This document shows, piece by piece, positions 1-9,816 of a stretch of DNA of 64,000 nt. A model generated the notes under the pieces. The model was not told the origin of the DNA. It saw only the letters and a program-made list of their open reading frames with translations, and made no database searches. This DNA comes from an uncultured Opitutia bacterium (GTDB taxonomy: Bacteria > Verrucomicrobiota > Verrucomicrobiia > Opitutales > Opitutaceae). The stretch is from assembly GCA_903896015.1 (NCBI GenBank), contig CAITWF010000077.1, forward strand, positions 1 to 64,000. Direction: 5' to 3'. Position 1 is the stretch's first letter; each line of letters starts with the position of its first letter. The position numbers and the translations under genes are program-made.

Positions 1-403
1 ACGCCCTCACCGCCGCGAACCACGCGCGGTGAAACGACGACCCAAAGCCTATGCTCTGCTCAACAAACCCCGTCATCAGTACAACGAATCTCCCCACCGC
101 AATCGCTGCAAACCAACGGGTTCTGACTAAGCGCCATTCAGATCAGATCGCGCCCGACTGAACGCCGGCGCGAGACGGGGTGGTATTTTAAAGCGACCAC
201 TTTTTCGACTTCCTCTAGCCGACAAATTCTCCCAATTTTCGCCCGTCTCCCGTCCAGTTTACCCACTCCGAATCCTAGCCCCAGTTCAGGCAGCACCCCC
301 TGCCTTCGTCTGCGCAACGGTAGTTTTGCTCTCAGGTTACTTTTGTGCGGCGAAGTCGATCCCTCCTTGAGCGCGGCTTGGTTTACTCCAGCTCCAACCC
401 GTC
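1..403. other. Intergenic region upstream of the first TonB receptor
   Basis: This 403-base stretch holds no convincing gene. The short open frames in it overlap the start of the receptor gene and look like noise. I see no clear -35/-10 pair, hairpin or repeat. It presumably contains the receptor promoter and 5' leader. Confidence 0.5.
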
Positions 404-3400
404 ATGCTCTTCACCCCACGTGTTTTGCTCACGTCCGCGGTCCGCGCCGCGCGCATTGTGCTCAGCTTGTTCATCGCCGGAGTCGCCATTGCGCCGCTCT
501 GTTTATCTGCCGCCGAAACCACCGCCATCTCCGGGACTGTTACCAACAAGACCACCGGCAACGGCCTGATCGGCGCGCGCGTCGACATCCCCGCGCTCGC
601 CGTCAGCACGTTAGTCGACGAAACCGGCCGCTTCCTGCTCAACGTGCCGCCCGGCGCGCATGAACTTGTCGTAAGCTACACCGGCCTAGACACCGAGAAG
701 CGCACCGTCCTCGCCACCGCAGGCCAGATGATCGTTAGCAACTTCGACCTAGGTAGCGGTGTGCTGATGCTCGACGCCTTCAAAGTCGCCTCGGCGAAGG
801 AAGGCCTCTCCTCCGCGATGACGCAGCAGCGCAACTCCGACAATCTGAAGAACGTCGCGTCGATGGACGCGCTCGCCGATCTCCCAAATATGAATGCCAC
901 CGAGCTCGCGATCCGCTTGCCTGGCGTCACGTTCGGCGACCCGGGTGACGAAGTCGTCGAGCAAATCAGCGTGCGTGGCATGGGCATCGGCACGACTTCG
1001 ATCACGATCGACGGCGGCGGCATGTCCTCCTTCTCCGCACAAAACCGCCAGACCCGCATGACAGCGTTTACCGGAGCGATGTTTGAGTCACTCGAGCTCA
1101 CCAAGGGCCAGACGCCGGATCGCGCGGTCGACTCGCTCGGTGGCGGGGTAAATTTCAAAACCCGCTCCCCCCTCTCAATGCGCGAGAAGCGCCGCCTGAG
1201 CTACAGTCTCGCCGCTCGCTCGGCGCCTTCGTTCACCGAGCAAATTCCGCTCCGGCAGCTGCGCCCCACCCATGAGCTCTTCAACATTTCCTACTCCGAG
1301 AAGTTCGCGATTTTCGGCAGCGAGACCGAAAATCTCGCGGTCTCGGTCAACGGCTTCTACTCCGAGAACGTATTCGGATATTTTCAGACCAACCGCGATT
1401 TTCAGCAGACCAACAATCAGCCTGCCTATCTGTGGGATTATCGCACACGCGACGACTACAACAACCGCATGCAGCGCAGTCTGAGCACCAAGTGGGACTA
1501 CCGCCTTGATCGTAACAACCTGTTCAAGCTCAATCTCATCGTAAACGAGGCGCCTGAGCCTATGCGACGCCAGTTCAACTCGCGCGCATTCGCCGGCAGT
1601 CAGACCACGGTGCCGAGTGCTTCGACAGGGATCGTGCCCGGCGCCTTCACAGATCGCATCACAGTGGTGCGCGCCATTCCTACCGCCTCCAACGCCACGT
1701 CGAGCACAACGGCGCCCGCGCTTATCGACCAATCCGTCTCGAACATAAATCGCGACCAGCGCCTGCGCCACACCGACGCCGGCGGCGAACACACGTGGGG
1801 CCCGCTTTACGTCGATTGGGCCGCGCTCTGGAGCCGCACCCACTATCGCTACCTCGGCAACGAGGCCGCGCTCACCAATCGAATCGGCAATGTGCCGTTC
1901 ATCGGTCCTAACGGCTCCGCCGGTTCAGCGACCAACAACGTCAAGGGCCCCAACGGCGAGACTGGCGTGGGCTGGATTCTTGATCGCACCAAAAGCGATC
2001 TCTATCCCGCCTTCATTCAAAACGGCGGGCTCGATTTCACCAACCCAGCCTACTATCGCCCGACCGTCAACGGCTTGACCACCCAGGCAGGCAACCTCGA
2101 CGTCGACCTCATCAAGGAACTCCGCGGCAACGTCACCTACCAACTTCCGTTCGAGAGTTTCACGGCTTCGATTAAAGGCGGTTACAGCGTCCGTGATCAT
2201 AACGACGAACACTACCGCGTAAACCGCCGCTGGAGCTACATCGGCAAGGATGCGCTGCCGACCGATGCGGTGCTGACTTGGGACAAGGTCAAAACGGGCC
2301 GCAACCTCCCGAACTGGGACGCCAATGCTTTCTACTACAATGGCCAGCTCCTCAACCCCTCGCTCTGGCAGGAAGACTTGTATTATTATTACATGAACAA
2401 GCTCTCGGCCTCCGTCCGCTCACATGAGGTGATCAGCAGTTACTATCTCATGAGTCAGGGCAAAATCGGCCGGTTCGGTTATCTGCTGGGCGCTCGCCGG
2501 GAACTCACCGACACGACAGGCTATTTGAACGTGCGCTCGCATGTGCTTACAACGACCGCACAACAGACAGCCGACCCGCTCGGCTCCGCCCTGAAGGACT
2601 ACAACAATCCGACTAAAAACGAAGGCGACTATGGCGAGACGTTCCCAAGCATCCACACGTGGTATGACCTCACGGCCAATCTCAAGGCGCGCGGCTCGTG
2701 GACGACCGGCATGGCCCGTCCGTCGCTCGCCAACGCCGTCACCGCGCTCACGCCCAATGATACCGCACAGACCCTCACATACGGCAACCCCGCGTTGCGG
2801 CCCACCAAATCGCAGAACTGGGACTTTTCGTTGGAATATTATTTCGAACCGTCCAGTACGCTCACGGTTGGCTGGTTCCGGAAACGGATGGACGATTACA
2901 TCCTCTCCAATCAAGTTATCGGCACAGTCGGGGCTGGCCCGGACAACGGCTTCGGCGGCCAATATTCCGGTTATGAAATCCTTTCCAACGCCAATGCGGG
3001 CACCGCCTTCGCTTCGGGCTGGGAGGTCTCCTACCTTCAGCAGTTCCGTTTCCTCCCGGGCCTGCTCAAAGGGCTCCGTCTGAATGGCAACTGGACCGAA
3101 CTCCGCGCCCACGGCGACTACGGCACGCCCGGCGCCTATTTCAAAAATAAGGATGTCAACGGCTTCATCCCGCGCACGGTCAATCTCGGACTCAACTGGG
3201 ACTATCGGAAATTCGGAGTGGGCCTCACCTACAACTTTACCTCCGAGAGCATTCGCGGCGCGAACTCCAACCTTACCGCCACCTCGCGCAACCGCTACAT
3301 GCGCTCGCGCGATCTGTTTAACCTGAACCTGCGCTACCAGCTTCGCACAAACCTCACGCTGAACGTCGGCGTGCAGAATATCTTCAACGAGCCGCAGCGC

Positions 3401-3484
3401 TACTACCGCGGCATTCCCGATCAAATGGAGACCTTCCTCATGCAAGGCACCACGATCACCGGCGGTATCGAAGGCCGCTTCTGA
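404..3484 (+). CDS. TonB-dependent outer-membrane receptor with carboxypeptidase-like N-terminal domain
   Basis: The predicted protein has 1026 residues and should be a 22-strand beta-barrel importing a large ligand, probably a carbohydrate, with energy from TonB/ExbBD. A hydrophobic export signal lies at about residues 12-36. A carboxypeptidase-regulatory-like domain (TAISGTV, VSYTGLD) spans about 40-120, a plug about 130-250 (ISVRGMG, ELTKGQTPD), and the rest is barrel rich in alternating aromatic residues. The chain ends GGIEGRF with the C-terminal Phe expected for barrel insertion. The ATG at 404 is chosen because the signal peptide follows it directly. No partner SusD-like gene is nearby, which fits Verrucomicrobiota rather than Bacteroidota systems. 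The ligand cannot be read from sequence. A sugar isomerase-like gene faces it. Confidence 0.93.
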   Translation: MLFTPRVLLTSAVRAARIVLSLFIAGVAIAPLCLSAAETTAISGTVTNKTTGNGLIGARVDIPALAVSTLVDETGRFLLNVPPGAHELVVSYTGLDTEKRTVLATAGQMIVSNFDLGSGVLMLDAFKVASAKEGLSSAMTQQRNSDNLKNVASMDALADLPNMNATELAIRLPGVTFGDPGDEVVEQISVRGMGIGTTSITIDGGGMSSFSAQNRQTRMTAFTGAMFESLELTKGQTPDRAVDSLGGGVNFKTRSPLSMREKRRLSYSLAARSAPSFTEQIPLRQLRPTHELFNISYSEKFAIFGSETENLAVSVNGFYSENVFGYFQTNRDFQQTNNQPAYLWDYRTRDDYNNRMQRSLSTKWDYRLDRNNLFKLNLIVNEAPEPMRRQFNSRAFAGSQTTVPSASTGIVPGAFTDRITVVRAIPTASNATSSTTAPALIDQSVSNINRDQRLRHTDAGGEHTWGPLYVDWAALWSRTHYRYLGNEAALTNRIGNVPFIGPNGSAGSATNNVKGPNGETGVGWILDRTKSDLYPAFIQNGGLDFTNPAYYRPTVNGLTTQAGNLDVDLIKELRGNVTYQLPFESFTASIKGGYSVRDHNDEHYRVNRRWSYIGKDALPTDAVLTWDKVKTGRNLPNWDANAFYYNGQLLNPSLWQEDLYYYYMNKLSASVRSHEVISSYYLMSQGKIGRFGYLLGARRELTDTTGYLNVRSHVLTTTAQQTADPLGSALKDYNNPTKNEGDYGETFPSIHTWYDLTANLKARGSWTTGMARPSLANAVTALTPNDTAQTLTYGNPALRPTKSQNWDFSLEYYFEPSSTLTVGWFRKRMDDYILSNQVIGTVGAGPDNGFGGQYSGYEILSNANAGTAFASGWEVSYLQQFRFLPGLLKGLRLNGNWTELRAHGDYGTPGAYFKNKDVNGFIPRTVNLGLNWDYRKFGVGLTYNFTSESIRGANSNLTATSRNRYMRSRDLFNLNLRYQLRTNLTLNVGVQNIFNEPQRYYRGIPDQMETFLMQGTTITGGIEGRF

Positions 3485-3518
3485 TCGGAACCCCGCCCGT
3501 CATTTCCTCCCAGGCCGC

Positions 3519-3544
3519 GGGTCCGCTCGCGACCCTTTTCTTTT
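3519..3544 (+). terminator. Possible weak intrinsic terminator after the TonB receptor
   Basis: A 5-bp stem (GGGTC/GACCC) with a 7-base loop is followed by TTTTCTTTT. It lies between two convergent genes. The stem is short, so this is tentative. Confidence 0.35.
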
Positions 3545-3553
3545 CCGCGCCGC

Positions 3554-4630
3554 TCAGCTCCGCACGCCCACCCCGATCTGCCCGCGCATGTAGGCGATTG
3601 TCCGCTCCAACTCTGCTCGCTGGAAATCCTGCGTCGCCTTCTTTCCCTCCTCGCCCGGCGGGGCCTTGAACGGCGCGAGGGGATGTCCGCGCTTCGCCAG
3701 CGCCTCGAACTTCGCCAGCGCCGCCGGCCGCCGGTCGTAGTGCTGCCAGAACTCCGTTTGCCGGTAGGGAAACACTTTCTGTCCGCCCGAAATCGTCTCG
3801 AACATCAGCGGCACCGCCGGACACAGCTCGCTCCAACGCGCCGCGTAAGCTTTCCAGTCGATCAACCCCTCGCCCGCCGCCGTCCACTGCGTGATCGCGC
3901 CCTCGGGCGTCGCCCACACCATGTCGTCACGCAGACTGGAGCAGATCGTCACCGGGCCGAGATTTTCCAGCACGTCCATCGGATCCTCAAGCGTCCACAC
4001 GGCATTGCCCGAGTCGATGTTGCAGCCCACGAAATCGTGCCCCGCCTCGTCGATCAGCTCGCGCAGCTCCCACGAGTGCATGTCACCCGCATGGTTTTCG
4101 ATCGCGATCCTCACGCCGCTCTCGAGCGCGTCGCGGCGACACGCCATCAGCACCGCGAGCAGATCCGCCATACGCGCGCGGATACCGCCCGGCGTCTTCC
4201 GATCCTCCATCGTGCCGAGCACCGCGCGAAACACCGGCGAGCCGAGCGCCTTTGCCACGCGCAGCCCGAGGCGCACATGCTCCTCGGCGGTGCCCCAGGT
4301 TTTCCTGAACACCTTCGAGGTCGGACAAATGCTCCAGCTCCCCGCGTAAATCGCCACGCCCGCCGCCTCCGCCCGCCGCCGCACCGCGCGCAACGCCGCG
4401 TCCTCGAAGCTCTCGTAGGCGTCGAGATCGGAGATTAGCATCGCGTCGAGCTTCAGCGCCGCCGCGTAATCGATCAGCGCGGGCGCCTTCCAACCCATCG
4501 CACGCACGGCGTAGTTGTCCATGCCGAGCTGGAGCTTCGGCTGCACGCTCACCGCACTCAGCGGGCGCGGAGCAACAACCGAAGCGGCTGCGGTAGCGGC
4601 GAGACCGTGAAGAAAGGAGCGGCGGTTCAT
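3554..4630 (-). CDS. Tat-exported sugar phosphate isomerase/epimerase-like TIM barrel protein
   Basis: The protein has 358 residues and belongs to the xylose isomerase-like TIM-barrel (AP endonuclease 2) superfamily. I chose the ATG at 4630 because it begins MNRRSFLHG, a twin-arginine signal, followed by an Ala-rich hydrophobic stretch to about residue 27; the frame runs further upstream without likely coding sequence. Family-typical metal-site segments are visible, for example IENHAGD and GCNIDSGNA. Export suggests it acts in the periplasm on a free sugar rather than a sugar phosphate. It converges on the receptor gene and diverges from the NamZ-type gene. The substrate is unknown; the fold call is firm but the function is not. 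Confidence 0.82.
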   Translation of the reverse strand: MNRRSFLHGLAATAAASVVAPRPLSAVSVQPKLQLGMDNYAVRAMGWKAPALIDYAAALKLDAMLISDLDAYESFEDAALRAVRRRAEAAGVAIYAGSWSICPTSKVFRKTWGTAEEHVRLGLRVAKALGSPVFRAVLGTMEDRKTPGGIRARMADLLAVLMACRRDALESGVRIAIENHAGDMHSWELRELIDEAGHDFVGCNIDSGNAVWTLEDPMDVLENLGPVTICSSLRDDMVWATPEGAITQWTAAGEGLIDWKAYAARWSELCPAVPLMFETISGGQKVFPYRQTEFWQHYDRRPAALAKFEALAKRGHPLAPFKAPPGEEGKKATQDFQRAELERTIAYMRGQIGVGVRS

Positions 4631-4745
4631 GGGGCGGGGTGTAGGCAAACAACTCCCTGCCGCAGGCAAACTCCAGCCGAAAGCTCGGCGGCAGACTTGT
4701 TCTTTGCACCGCAAAGCGCATCAATCATCACCCACGGCCATTCAC

Positions 4746-5957
4746 ATGAAACTCGGCGTCGACGTTCTTTTTGAAAAACACATCGGGCTGCTCCGCGGGA
4801 AGCGCGTAGGGCTCATCACGAACCCCACCGGCGTCACCCGCGATCTTGTGAGCATCGTGGAAGTATTCCGCGCGCATCCCGACTTCAAACTTGCCGCGCT
4901 TTACGGTCCGGAACACGGCGTGCGCGGCAACGCGCAGGCCGGCGAGTTTGTCCCTTTTTATCGCGACGAGCACTTTTCGCTCCCCGTGTTTTCGCTCTAT
5001 GGGCAGGCGCTGAAACTGCCCCACGCGCCGCTCGCCGACATCGACGCCACCATGCGCGACTTCGATACGCAGCACGCCGGCAAACAGGTCGAGGCGGGCA
5101 TGCTCGAAGGCATCGATGTGCTCGTGTTCGACCTGCAGGATGTCGGCACGCGCATCTACACCTACATCGCCACGATGGCCTACGCGATGAGCGCAGCCGC
5201 CGACGCAGGCATTCCCTTCGTCGTCCTCGACCGGCCCAATCCGATCAACGGCCTCACGATGGAAGGACCGATCCTGGAATTTCCAGGGCACAGCTCGTTC
5301 ATCGGCGTCTACCCGATCCCACTGCGCCATGGCATGACGACCGGCGAGCTCGGGCAGCTCTTCAACGAAACATTCCTCCCGAAAAAATGCGCGCTCACCG
5401 TCGTGCCGATGGAGGGCTGGCGCCGCGCCGACTGGTTCGATCGCACCGGGCTGCTGTGGGTGCTCCCCTCGCCCAACCTGCCGACCTTCGACGCCACGAT
5501 CGTTTATCCCGGCCAGGTCTTGATCGAAGGCACCAATCTTTCCGAAGGCCGCGGCACCACCAAGCCATTCGAACTTTTCGGCGCGCCGTGGCTCGACGGC
5601 TATGTGCTCGCGCGCGAACTCAACGCCCAAAAAATCCCCGGCGCGTTTTTCCGCGAGGCGTGGTTCACGCCGACGTTCTCAAAATTCTCCGGCGTGCGCT
5701 GCGGCGGCTGCCAGTTCCACGTCACCGATCGCGATCGCTTCGCGCCTGTCGCGACGACCCTCACGCTTCTCGCCACGATCAAAAAAATCGCCGGCGCCAA
5801 ACTCGAACTCCACGCCGACTACTTCGACAAGGTCATGGGCACCTCGCTCGCGCGCGAAGCATTCGTCCGCGGAACGCCGACGGAAGAAATCGTCGCCACA
5901 TGGCAGCCGGGCCTCGCAGGCTTTGCGGAGTTACGCGCGCCGTTCCTGCTCTACTGA
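4746..5957 (+). CDS. DUF1343 / NamZ-type exo-beta-N-acetylmuramidase family protein
   Basis: This 403-residue protein matches the DUF1343 family, whose characterised member NamZ removes N-acetylmuramic acid from the non-reducing end of peptidoglycan fragments. Landmarks include YGPEHGVRG (about residues 53-61), DLQDVGTRIYTY, DRPNPINGL and RHGMTTGEL. The length is normal for the domain. The start at 4746 (MKLGVDVLF) is where family similarity begins. The extra in-frame sequence back to 4629 is Lys/Arg/Gln-rich and unlike a signal peptide, so no export signal is visible, although many relatives are exported. Its last 7 bases overlap the end of the convergent symporter gene. Together they could form a muropeptide-sugar scavenging pair, but that is inference. 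Confidence 0.87.
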   Translation: MKLGVDVLFEKHIGLLRGKRVGLITNPTGVTRDLVSIVEVFRAHPDFKLAALYGPEHGVRGNAQAGEFVPFYRDEHFSLPVFSLYGQALKLPHAPLADIDATMRDFDTQHAGKQVEAGMLEGIDVLVFDLQDVGTRIYTYIATMAYAMSAAADAGIPFVVLDRPNPINGLTMEGPILEFPGHSSFIGVYPIPLRHGMTTGELGQLFNETFLPKKCALTVVPMEGWRRADWFDRTGLLWVLPSPNLPTFDATIVYPGQVLIEGTNLSEGRGTTKPFELFGAPWLDGYVLARELNAQKIPGAFFREAWFTPTFSKFSGVRCGGCQFHVTDRDRFAPVATTLTLLATIKKIAGAKLELHADYFDKVMGTSLAREAFVRGTPTEEIVATWQPGLAGFAELRAPFLLY

Positions 5958-7519
5958 GCCGCCTTCTCCGGCCAGATCGTTTTCGTCAGCCACGCGACGC
6001 CGATCGTCACGCTCGTCCCGATCAGTGTGAACCACGGCCAGAAAACCTCGCCGCCAAACGTCGCCATCCACCACACCCGCAGCTCCGGCAGCGCTGCGAT
6101 GTTCGGCGGCCAGTAGATCACGTTCATCACAACGAACGACGCGATCATCCCGGCCATCGCCGCGCGCGCGCCGAGGCTTTTCCAAAACAGCGCGATGATG
6201 AGCGAACCGAGCAGCGCGCCCGCCGTGAGACCCCGGAGCGAGAAGGCCGCGTTGAGCACGAACGTCACCTCACGCGTCAGCCACGCGGTGAACACCAGCA
6301 TGGCCGCCCAGAACACCGTCGAACGTTTGCTGAACTTCAGGAAATATTCCTCGTCGCGGTCCTTCAACGCCGCGAGTTGTTTCACGAAATCCATCGTCGA
6401 CACCGACGCCAGCGCCGTGATCGCCGAGCTGATCGACGACATCGCGGCCGAGAGAATCGCCACGATCAGGCAGCCTTTCAAGATGTGCGGCACCTCCGTC
6501 ATCATGAAGATGGGGAAAATGAAATCGTTCGACTGGATGCCCGGCCGCGGCTCCGGCAGCGGGATCTGCAGCACATGACCCGTGCCGCGGTAGTAAACCC
6601 ACAGCAGCACGCCCACCAAAAGAAAGATCAGGAACAGTGGAAAGATCAGCACCGCGCTCAGGCAAAGCGCCTTGCGTCCATCGCTCACGCTTCCGCAGGC
6701 GAGCACGCGTTGCACGATGAGTTGTTCCGCGCCATGCGACGACAGCACCATGACCGTGCCGCCGATCACACCCATCCAGATGTTGAACGGCTTGCCGAAC
6801 GCGAAGTGCGGGTTGAACCACTCGAGTTTGCCGGCCGCCGCCGCCTTCGTCATCGCCGCCGCCCATCCCCCGTCGATCAGCGTCGGAATATAAAACAGCG
6901 CAAAGATCCCGCCCGCGAGAAACAGCCCGAATTGCACCGCGTCCGTCCAGATGACCGCCTTCACGCCGCCGATGTAGGTGTAGAGCAGCGAGAGCCCAAC
7001 AAAGATTAGAATCGCCCCGAGGATCGGGTCGACGAGGCCGCCAAGGCTGCACACCGACGTGCCAAGCATCAGCCGGATCGGGATGCACGCAACGAACACG
7101 CGCACGCCCGCCGCGAGTGTTTCGAGAAACAGAAACAAGACTCCCGCCAGCCGCCGCGGCCCGATGCCGAGGTGCTGTTCGAGCAATTGGTAGGGCGAAT
7201 AAATTTCGCCGCGCAGATAATGCGGCACCATCACAACCGCGAGGATCAGCCGCGCGATCACGTAGCCGATGATCATCTGGATAAATAGAATGTTGCCGCC
7301 CTCGGCGAACGCATACGTCGGCACGCCGATGATCGTCAGCGCGCTGGTCTCCGCCGCGACGATCGAGACGCCGATGCCCCACCACGGGATGTTGCGGCTG
7401 CCGAGAAAGTAGTCGCGCGTGTTCCGCTGGTCCTTGCCGAACCACATGCCGAGCCCGACGACGCCACCGAGATACGCGATGATAACAAGCCAGTCGCCAG
7501 CGCTGAAATAGGAATTCAT
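5951..7519 (-). CDS. Sodium:solute symporter (SSS family)
   Basis: The 522-residue inner-membrane protein has about 13-14 hydrophobic helices and the SSS layout. The N-terminus contains GDWLVIIAYLGGVVGLG, then the family-typical DYFLGSRNIPWWGIG and ETSALTIIG segments, and LLYTYIGGVKAVIWTDAVQ in the central helices. It should import a small organic solute, such as a sugar, amino sugar or organic acid, with Na+. It is convergent with, and overlaps by 7 bases, the NamZ-type gene, so an amino sugar such as MurNAc is a possible substrate, though sequence alone does not show this. The ATG at 7519 immediately precedes the first membrane segment. Confidence 0.9.
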   Translation of the reverse strand: MNSYFSAGDWLVIIAYLGGVVGLGMWFGKDQRNTRDYFLGSRNIPWWGIGVSIVAAETSALTIIGVPTYAFAEGGNILFIQMIIGYVIARLILAVVMVPHYLRGEIYSPYQLLEQHLGIGPRRLAGVLFLFLETLAAGVRVFVACIPIRLMLGTSVCSLGGLVDPILGAILIFVGLSLLYTYIGGVKAVIWTDAVQFGLFLAGGIFALFYIPTLIDGGWAAAMTKAAAAGKLEWFNPHFAFGKPFNIWMGVIGGTVMVLSSHGAEQLIVQRVLACGSVSDGRKALCLSAVLIFPLFLIFLLVGVLLWVYYRGTGHVLQIPLPEPRPGIQSNDFIFPIFMMTEVPHILKGCLIVAILSAAMSSISSAITALASVSTMDFVKQLAALKDRDEEYFLKFSKRSTVFWAAMLVFTAWLTREVTFVLNAAFSLRGLTAGALLGSLIIALFWKSLGARAAMAGMIASFVVMNVIYWPPNIAALPELRVWWMATFGGEVFWPWFTLIGTSVTIGVAWLTKTIWPEKAAQ

Positions 7520-7714
7520 GGGGTGCGAAACGCTGAGCCCATCACGTGAAAACGCATTTCGGTTGGCGAGGAGAAATCGCCGACGTCCGGACGAAATGAA
7601 AACAAAACGCTCCGGCCTGAATTTTCCCCGCAGACTACTAGGATGAAGCGGATGCCCGAGGGCGTTTCCCTGTCGATCCGCGCCATCGGCGTAATCCGCG
7701 GTAGATTAATTGAG

Positions 7715-7742
7715 AAAAAAAAAGGCCGCCGAATCGGCGGCC
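7715..7742 (-). terminator. Intrinsic terminator of the Dabb gene
   Basis: On the minus strand a perfect 8-bp stem (GGCCGCCG/CGGCGGCC) with a 3-base loop is followed by nine T residues. It lies 29 bases after the Dabb gene stop and also ahead of the symporter start. Confidence 0.85.
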
Positions 7743-7770
7743 TGCGAACCAAGCGACGATAGCGCGCGCT

Positions 7771-8157
7771 TCAGTTCGTGATGTCGTAGGTCGTGCTCAC
7801 CTCGCGAATCGGGAGGTAGAGTTCATACCATTTCTTCTGCGCCACGCTGTCGGTGTAGTCCTTGAGCGCCTGCTCGCTCGCAAACTCCATGACGATCACG
7901 TGGGTCTTCTTGACCTTCGCGCCTTCGGGATTCTGCACCTTGATCGCGTTGGTCCAGACGTGCGTGATACCGGGATAGGTGGTCGGGAGTTTTTTCACGC
8001 CATCAAGCATCGCGGAGATTTGCGCGGGCGTCGTGCCTTCCTTAAACGCGACGGTAATCACGTGGATGACGGACTTCGGCGCGAAGTCCGCAGCGGAGGC
8101 GGTCAGGCCGGTTGCCAGAGCGGCGACCAACAGAAAGGCGGTGAGGATTTTTTTCAT
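7771..8157 (-). CDS. Secreted Dabb (stress-responsive alpha/beta barrel) domain protein
   Basis: This is a 128-residue protein with a classic Sec signal (MKKILTAFLLVAALATG, cleavage near ASA-A at about 23). The mature part of about 100 residues has the Dabb pattern: IHVITVAFKEGTT, then GITHVWTN, then HVIVMEFASEQALKDYT. Dabb proteins are small dimeric ferredoxin-like barrels; most roles are unknown. A clear terminator follows, so it appears to be transcribed alone. It diverges from the DacB gene. I assign no specific function. Confidence 0.85.
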   Translation of the reverse strand: MKKILTAFLLVAALATGLTASAADFAPKSVIHVITVAFKEGTTPAQISAMLDGVKKLPTTYPGITHVWTNAIKVQNPEGAKVKKTHVIVMEFASEQALKDYTDSVAQKKWYELYLPIREVSTTYDITN

Positions 8158-8268
8158 GAGAATGACAAGTGTGCGCTTCGCACGCTCGGCTGCAAGGGCA
8201 CATCCGCAGTCGTGACGACATGCGGGAATCGTTGCACGTCACCCAAACGGCCACCAACTTCGCTCCCT

Positions 8269-9816
8269 GTGCTCCCCCACCCTCGCCGCTTTTTCGCGCT
8301 CGGGCTTTTGCTCGCGCTGACGACGACCGTTCTCGCCGCCACCACCGATTCGGGGCCGTCCGCGCCGCGCACCTTCGACGAACTTCGCGCGCGGCTCGCG
8401 GCCCACGTCGAGGCCCCGCGTTTTTCCGGCGCGCTCTGGGGCGTAAAGATCGTCTCGCTCGACACGGGCCGCATCTGGTTCGAGCACCACCCCGATCGGC
8501 TGATGAGCCCTGCGTCGAACTGCAAACTCTACGCAGCCGCCTTAGCCCTCGATCGGCTCGGCAGTGACTTCCAGATTATCACTCCGCTCTTCGCGTCGGC
8601 CCAACCCGACGCCTCCGGCAACCTCCGCGGCGATCTCATCGTGAGCGGACGCGGCGATCCGAGTTGGCGGGCGCGCGGGACAAAAAAGGATTTCTGGTCC
8701 ACGTTCGAACCGTTCGTCGCCGCGCTCGAAAAGGCGGGCGTAAAACACATCACCGGCGATATCGTGGCCGACACGACGTTTTTCCGCGGGCTGCCGACGG
8801 GTGCGAGTTGGACCGCCGACGACCTGATGGACGATTATGGCGCGGAGATTTCGACGCTCACCCTCGAGGATAACTTCGTCGACCTGCGCGTCACACCCGC
8901 CGCAAGAGTCGGCGACCCCTGCGCGACGGCGTGGGTGCAGCCGGACACCGGCCTCACGCTCGACAACCGCACGACCACCGTCGCCGCCGGCGGCAAACGC
9001 CACCTCGTGCGCGTGCGCCTGCTCGGTGAAAGCGTCGTTCATCTCTTCGGTGAATTGCCGGCGGGTAGCGCAGCTGAGATCGTCGATGTTACTGTGCCGC
9101 ACCCCGCGACGTGGTTTGCGACCGCGCTGAAAAACGCGCTCGCGCGCCGTGGCATCCGCGTGGACGGCATCGCGCGCAGCGTGCGCTGGCCCGATGCGCC
9201 GGCCACCCACGCCGCCAGTGTGAAGCTTGGCGAAATTTCCTCACCGCCGCTGCGCACCCTGCTCGCGGACGCGCTCAAGCCGTCCCAGAATCTCGAAACC
9301 GATCTCATGTTCGGATTTGTCGGGGAAACGTTTCGCCCCGCAGATGCATCGCCTCTGCTCAGCACCGAAGACTCGGCGATCGCACGGCTGCACGAGTTCC
9401 TGAAATCAAACCAACTCCCCGCCGAGGAGGTCCGCTTCGACGAGGGCTCCGGGCTCTCGCGCAACAACCTCGCGTCCGCCAACGCCACGACCGCCCTTCT
9501 GCAGTTCATGACACAGCACCGTGACGCGAAGGCCTTCTTCGACGCGCTCCCCATCGCGGGCGTCGACGGCACCCTGCGTCGCCGGATGAAGGGCACCGCA
9601 GGAGAAAACAATGTTCACGCCAAAACCGGCTCGCTGCGCTACGCCAACTCGGTGTCGGGTTACCTCACAACCGCCGCGGGCGAACGGCTCGCGTTCAGCT
9701 TCATGCTGAACCGCAGCGTGTCGCCGCCGAGCCTTACCCCGCGGGAGGAACTCGACGAACTCGCATTGCTGCTCGCGAACTTCAACATGCGCCCCGGTCC
9801 CGCCGCCCCGCCGTGA
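8269..9816 (+). CDS. dacB: D-alanyl-D-alanine carboxypeptidase/endopeptidase (PBP4 family)
   Basis: About 515 residues, peptidase family S13, cutting D-Ala-D-Ala ends or cross-links of peptidoglycan in the periplasm. All three active-site motifs are present: SxxK at Ser83 (SNCK), SxN in GSGLSRNN, and KTG in HAKTGSLRYANS near the C-terminus. The insert between SxxK and SxN is large, as in PBP4. No ATG fits. I chose the GTG at 8269 because it gives an ideal signal peptide (basic PHPRR, then a Leu/Ala core ending VLAA). A GTG at 8212 is the alternative, and the open frame continuing back to 7900 runs antisense to the Dabb gene. The GNAT gene overlaps its stop by 4 bases. Confidence 0.9.
   Translation: MLPHPRRFFALGLLLALTTTVLAATTDSGPSAPRTFDELRARLAAHVEAPRFSGALWGVKIVSLDTGRIWFEHHPDRLMSPASNCKLYAAALALDRLGSDFQIITPLFASAQPDASGNLRGDLIVSGRGDPSWRARGTKKDFWSTFEPFVAALEKAGVKHITGDIVADTTFFRGLPTGASWTADDLMDDYGAEISTLTLEDNFVDLRVTPAARVGDPCATAWVQPDTGLTLDNRTTTVAAGGKRHLVRVRLLGESVVHLFGELPAGSAAEIVDVTVPHPATWFATALKNALARRGIRVDGIARSVRWPDAPATHAASVKLGEISSPPLRTLLADALKPSQNLETDLMFGFVGETFRPADASPLLSTEDSAIARLHEFLKSNQLPAEEVRFDEGSGLSRNNLASANATTALLQFMTQHRDAKAFFDALPIAGVDGTLRRRMKGTAGENNVHAKTGSLRYANSVSGYLTTAAGERLAFSFMLNRSVSPPSLTPREELDELALLLANFNMRPGPAAPP

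Noticed and set aside
2420-3445. 341-codon minus-strand open frame
   Set aside because: Antisense shadow of the TonB receptor barrel.
5387-7009. 540-codon plus-strand open frame
   Set aside because: Composition is almost entirely Arg/His/Pro/Ala; it overlaps NamZ and runs antisense to the symporter.
7516-7752. 78-codon minus-strand open frame before the symporter
   Set aside because: It spans the terminator hairpin and T-run of the Dabb gene and has no signal or motif, so it is very unlikely to be a gene.
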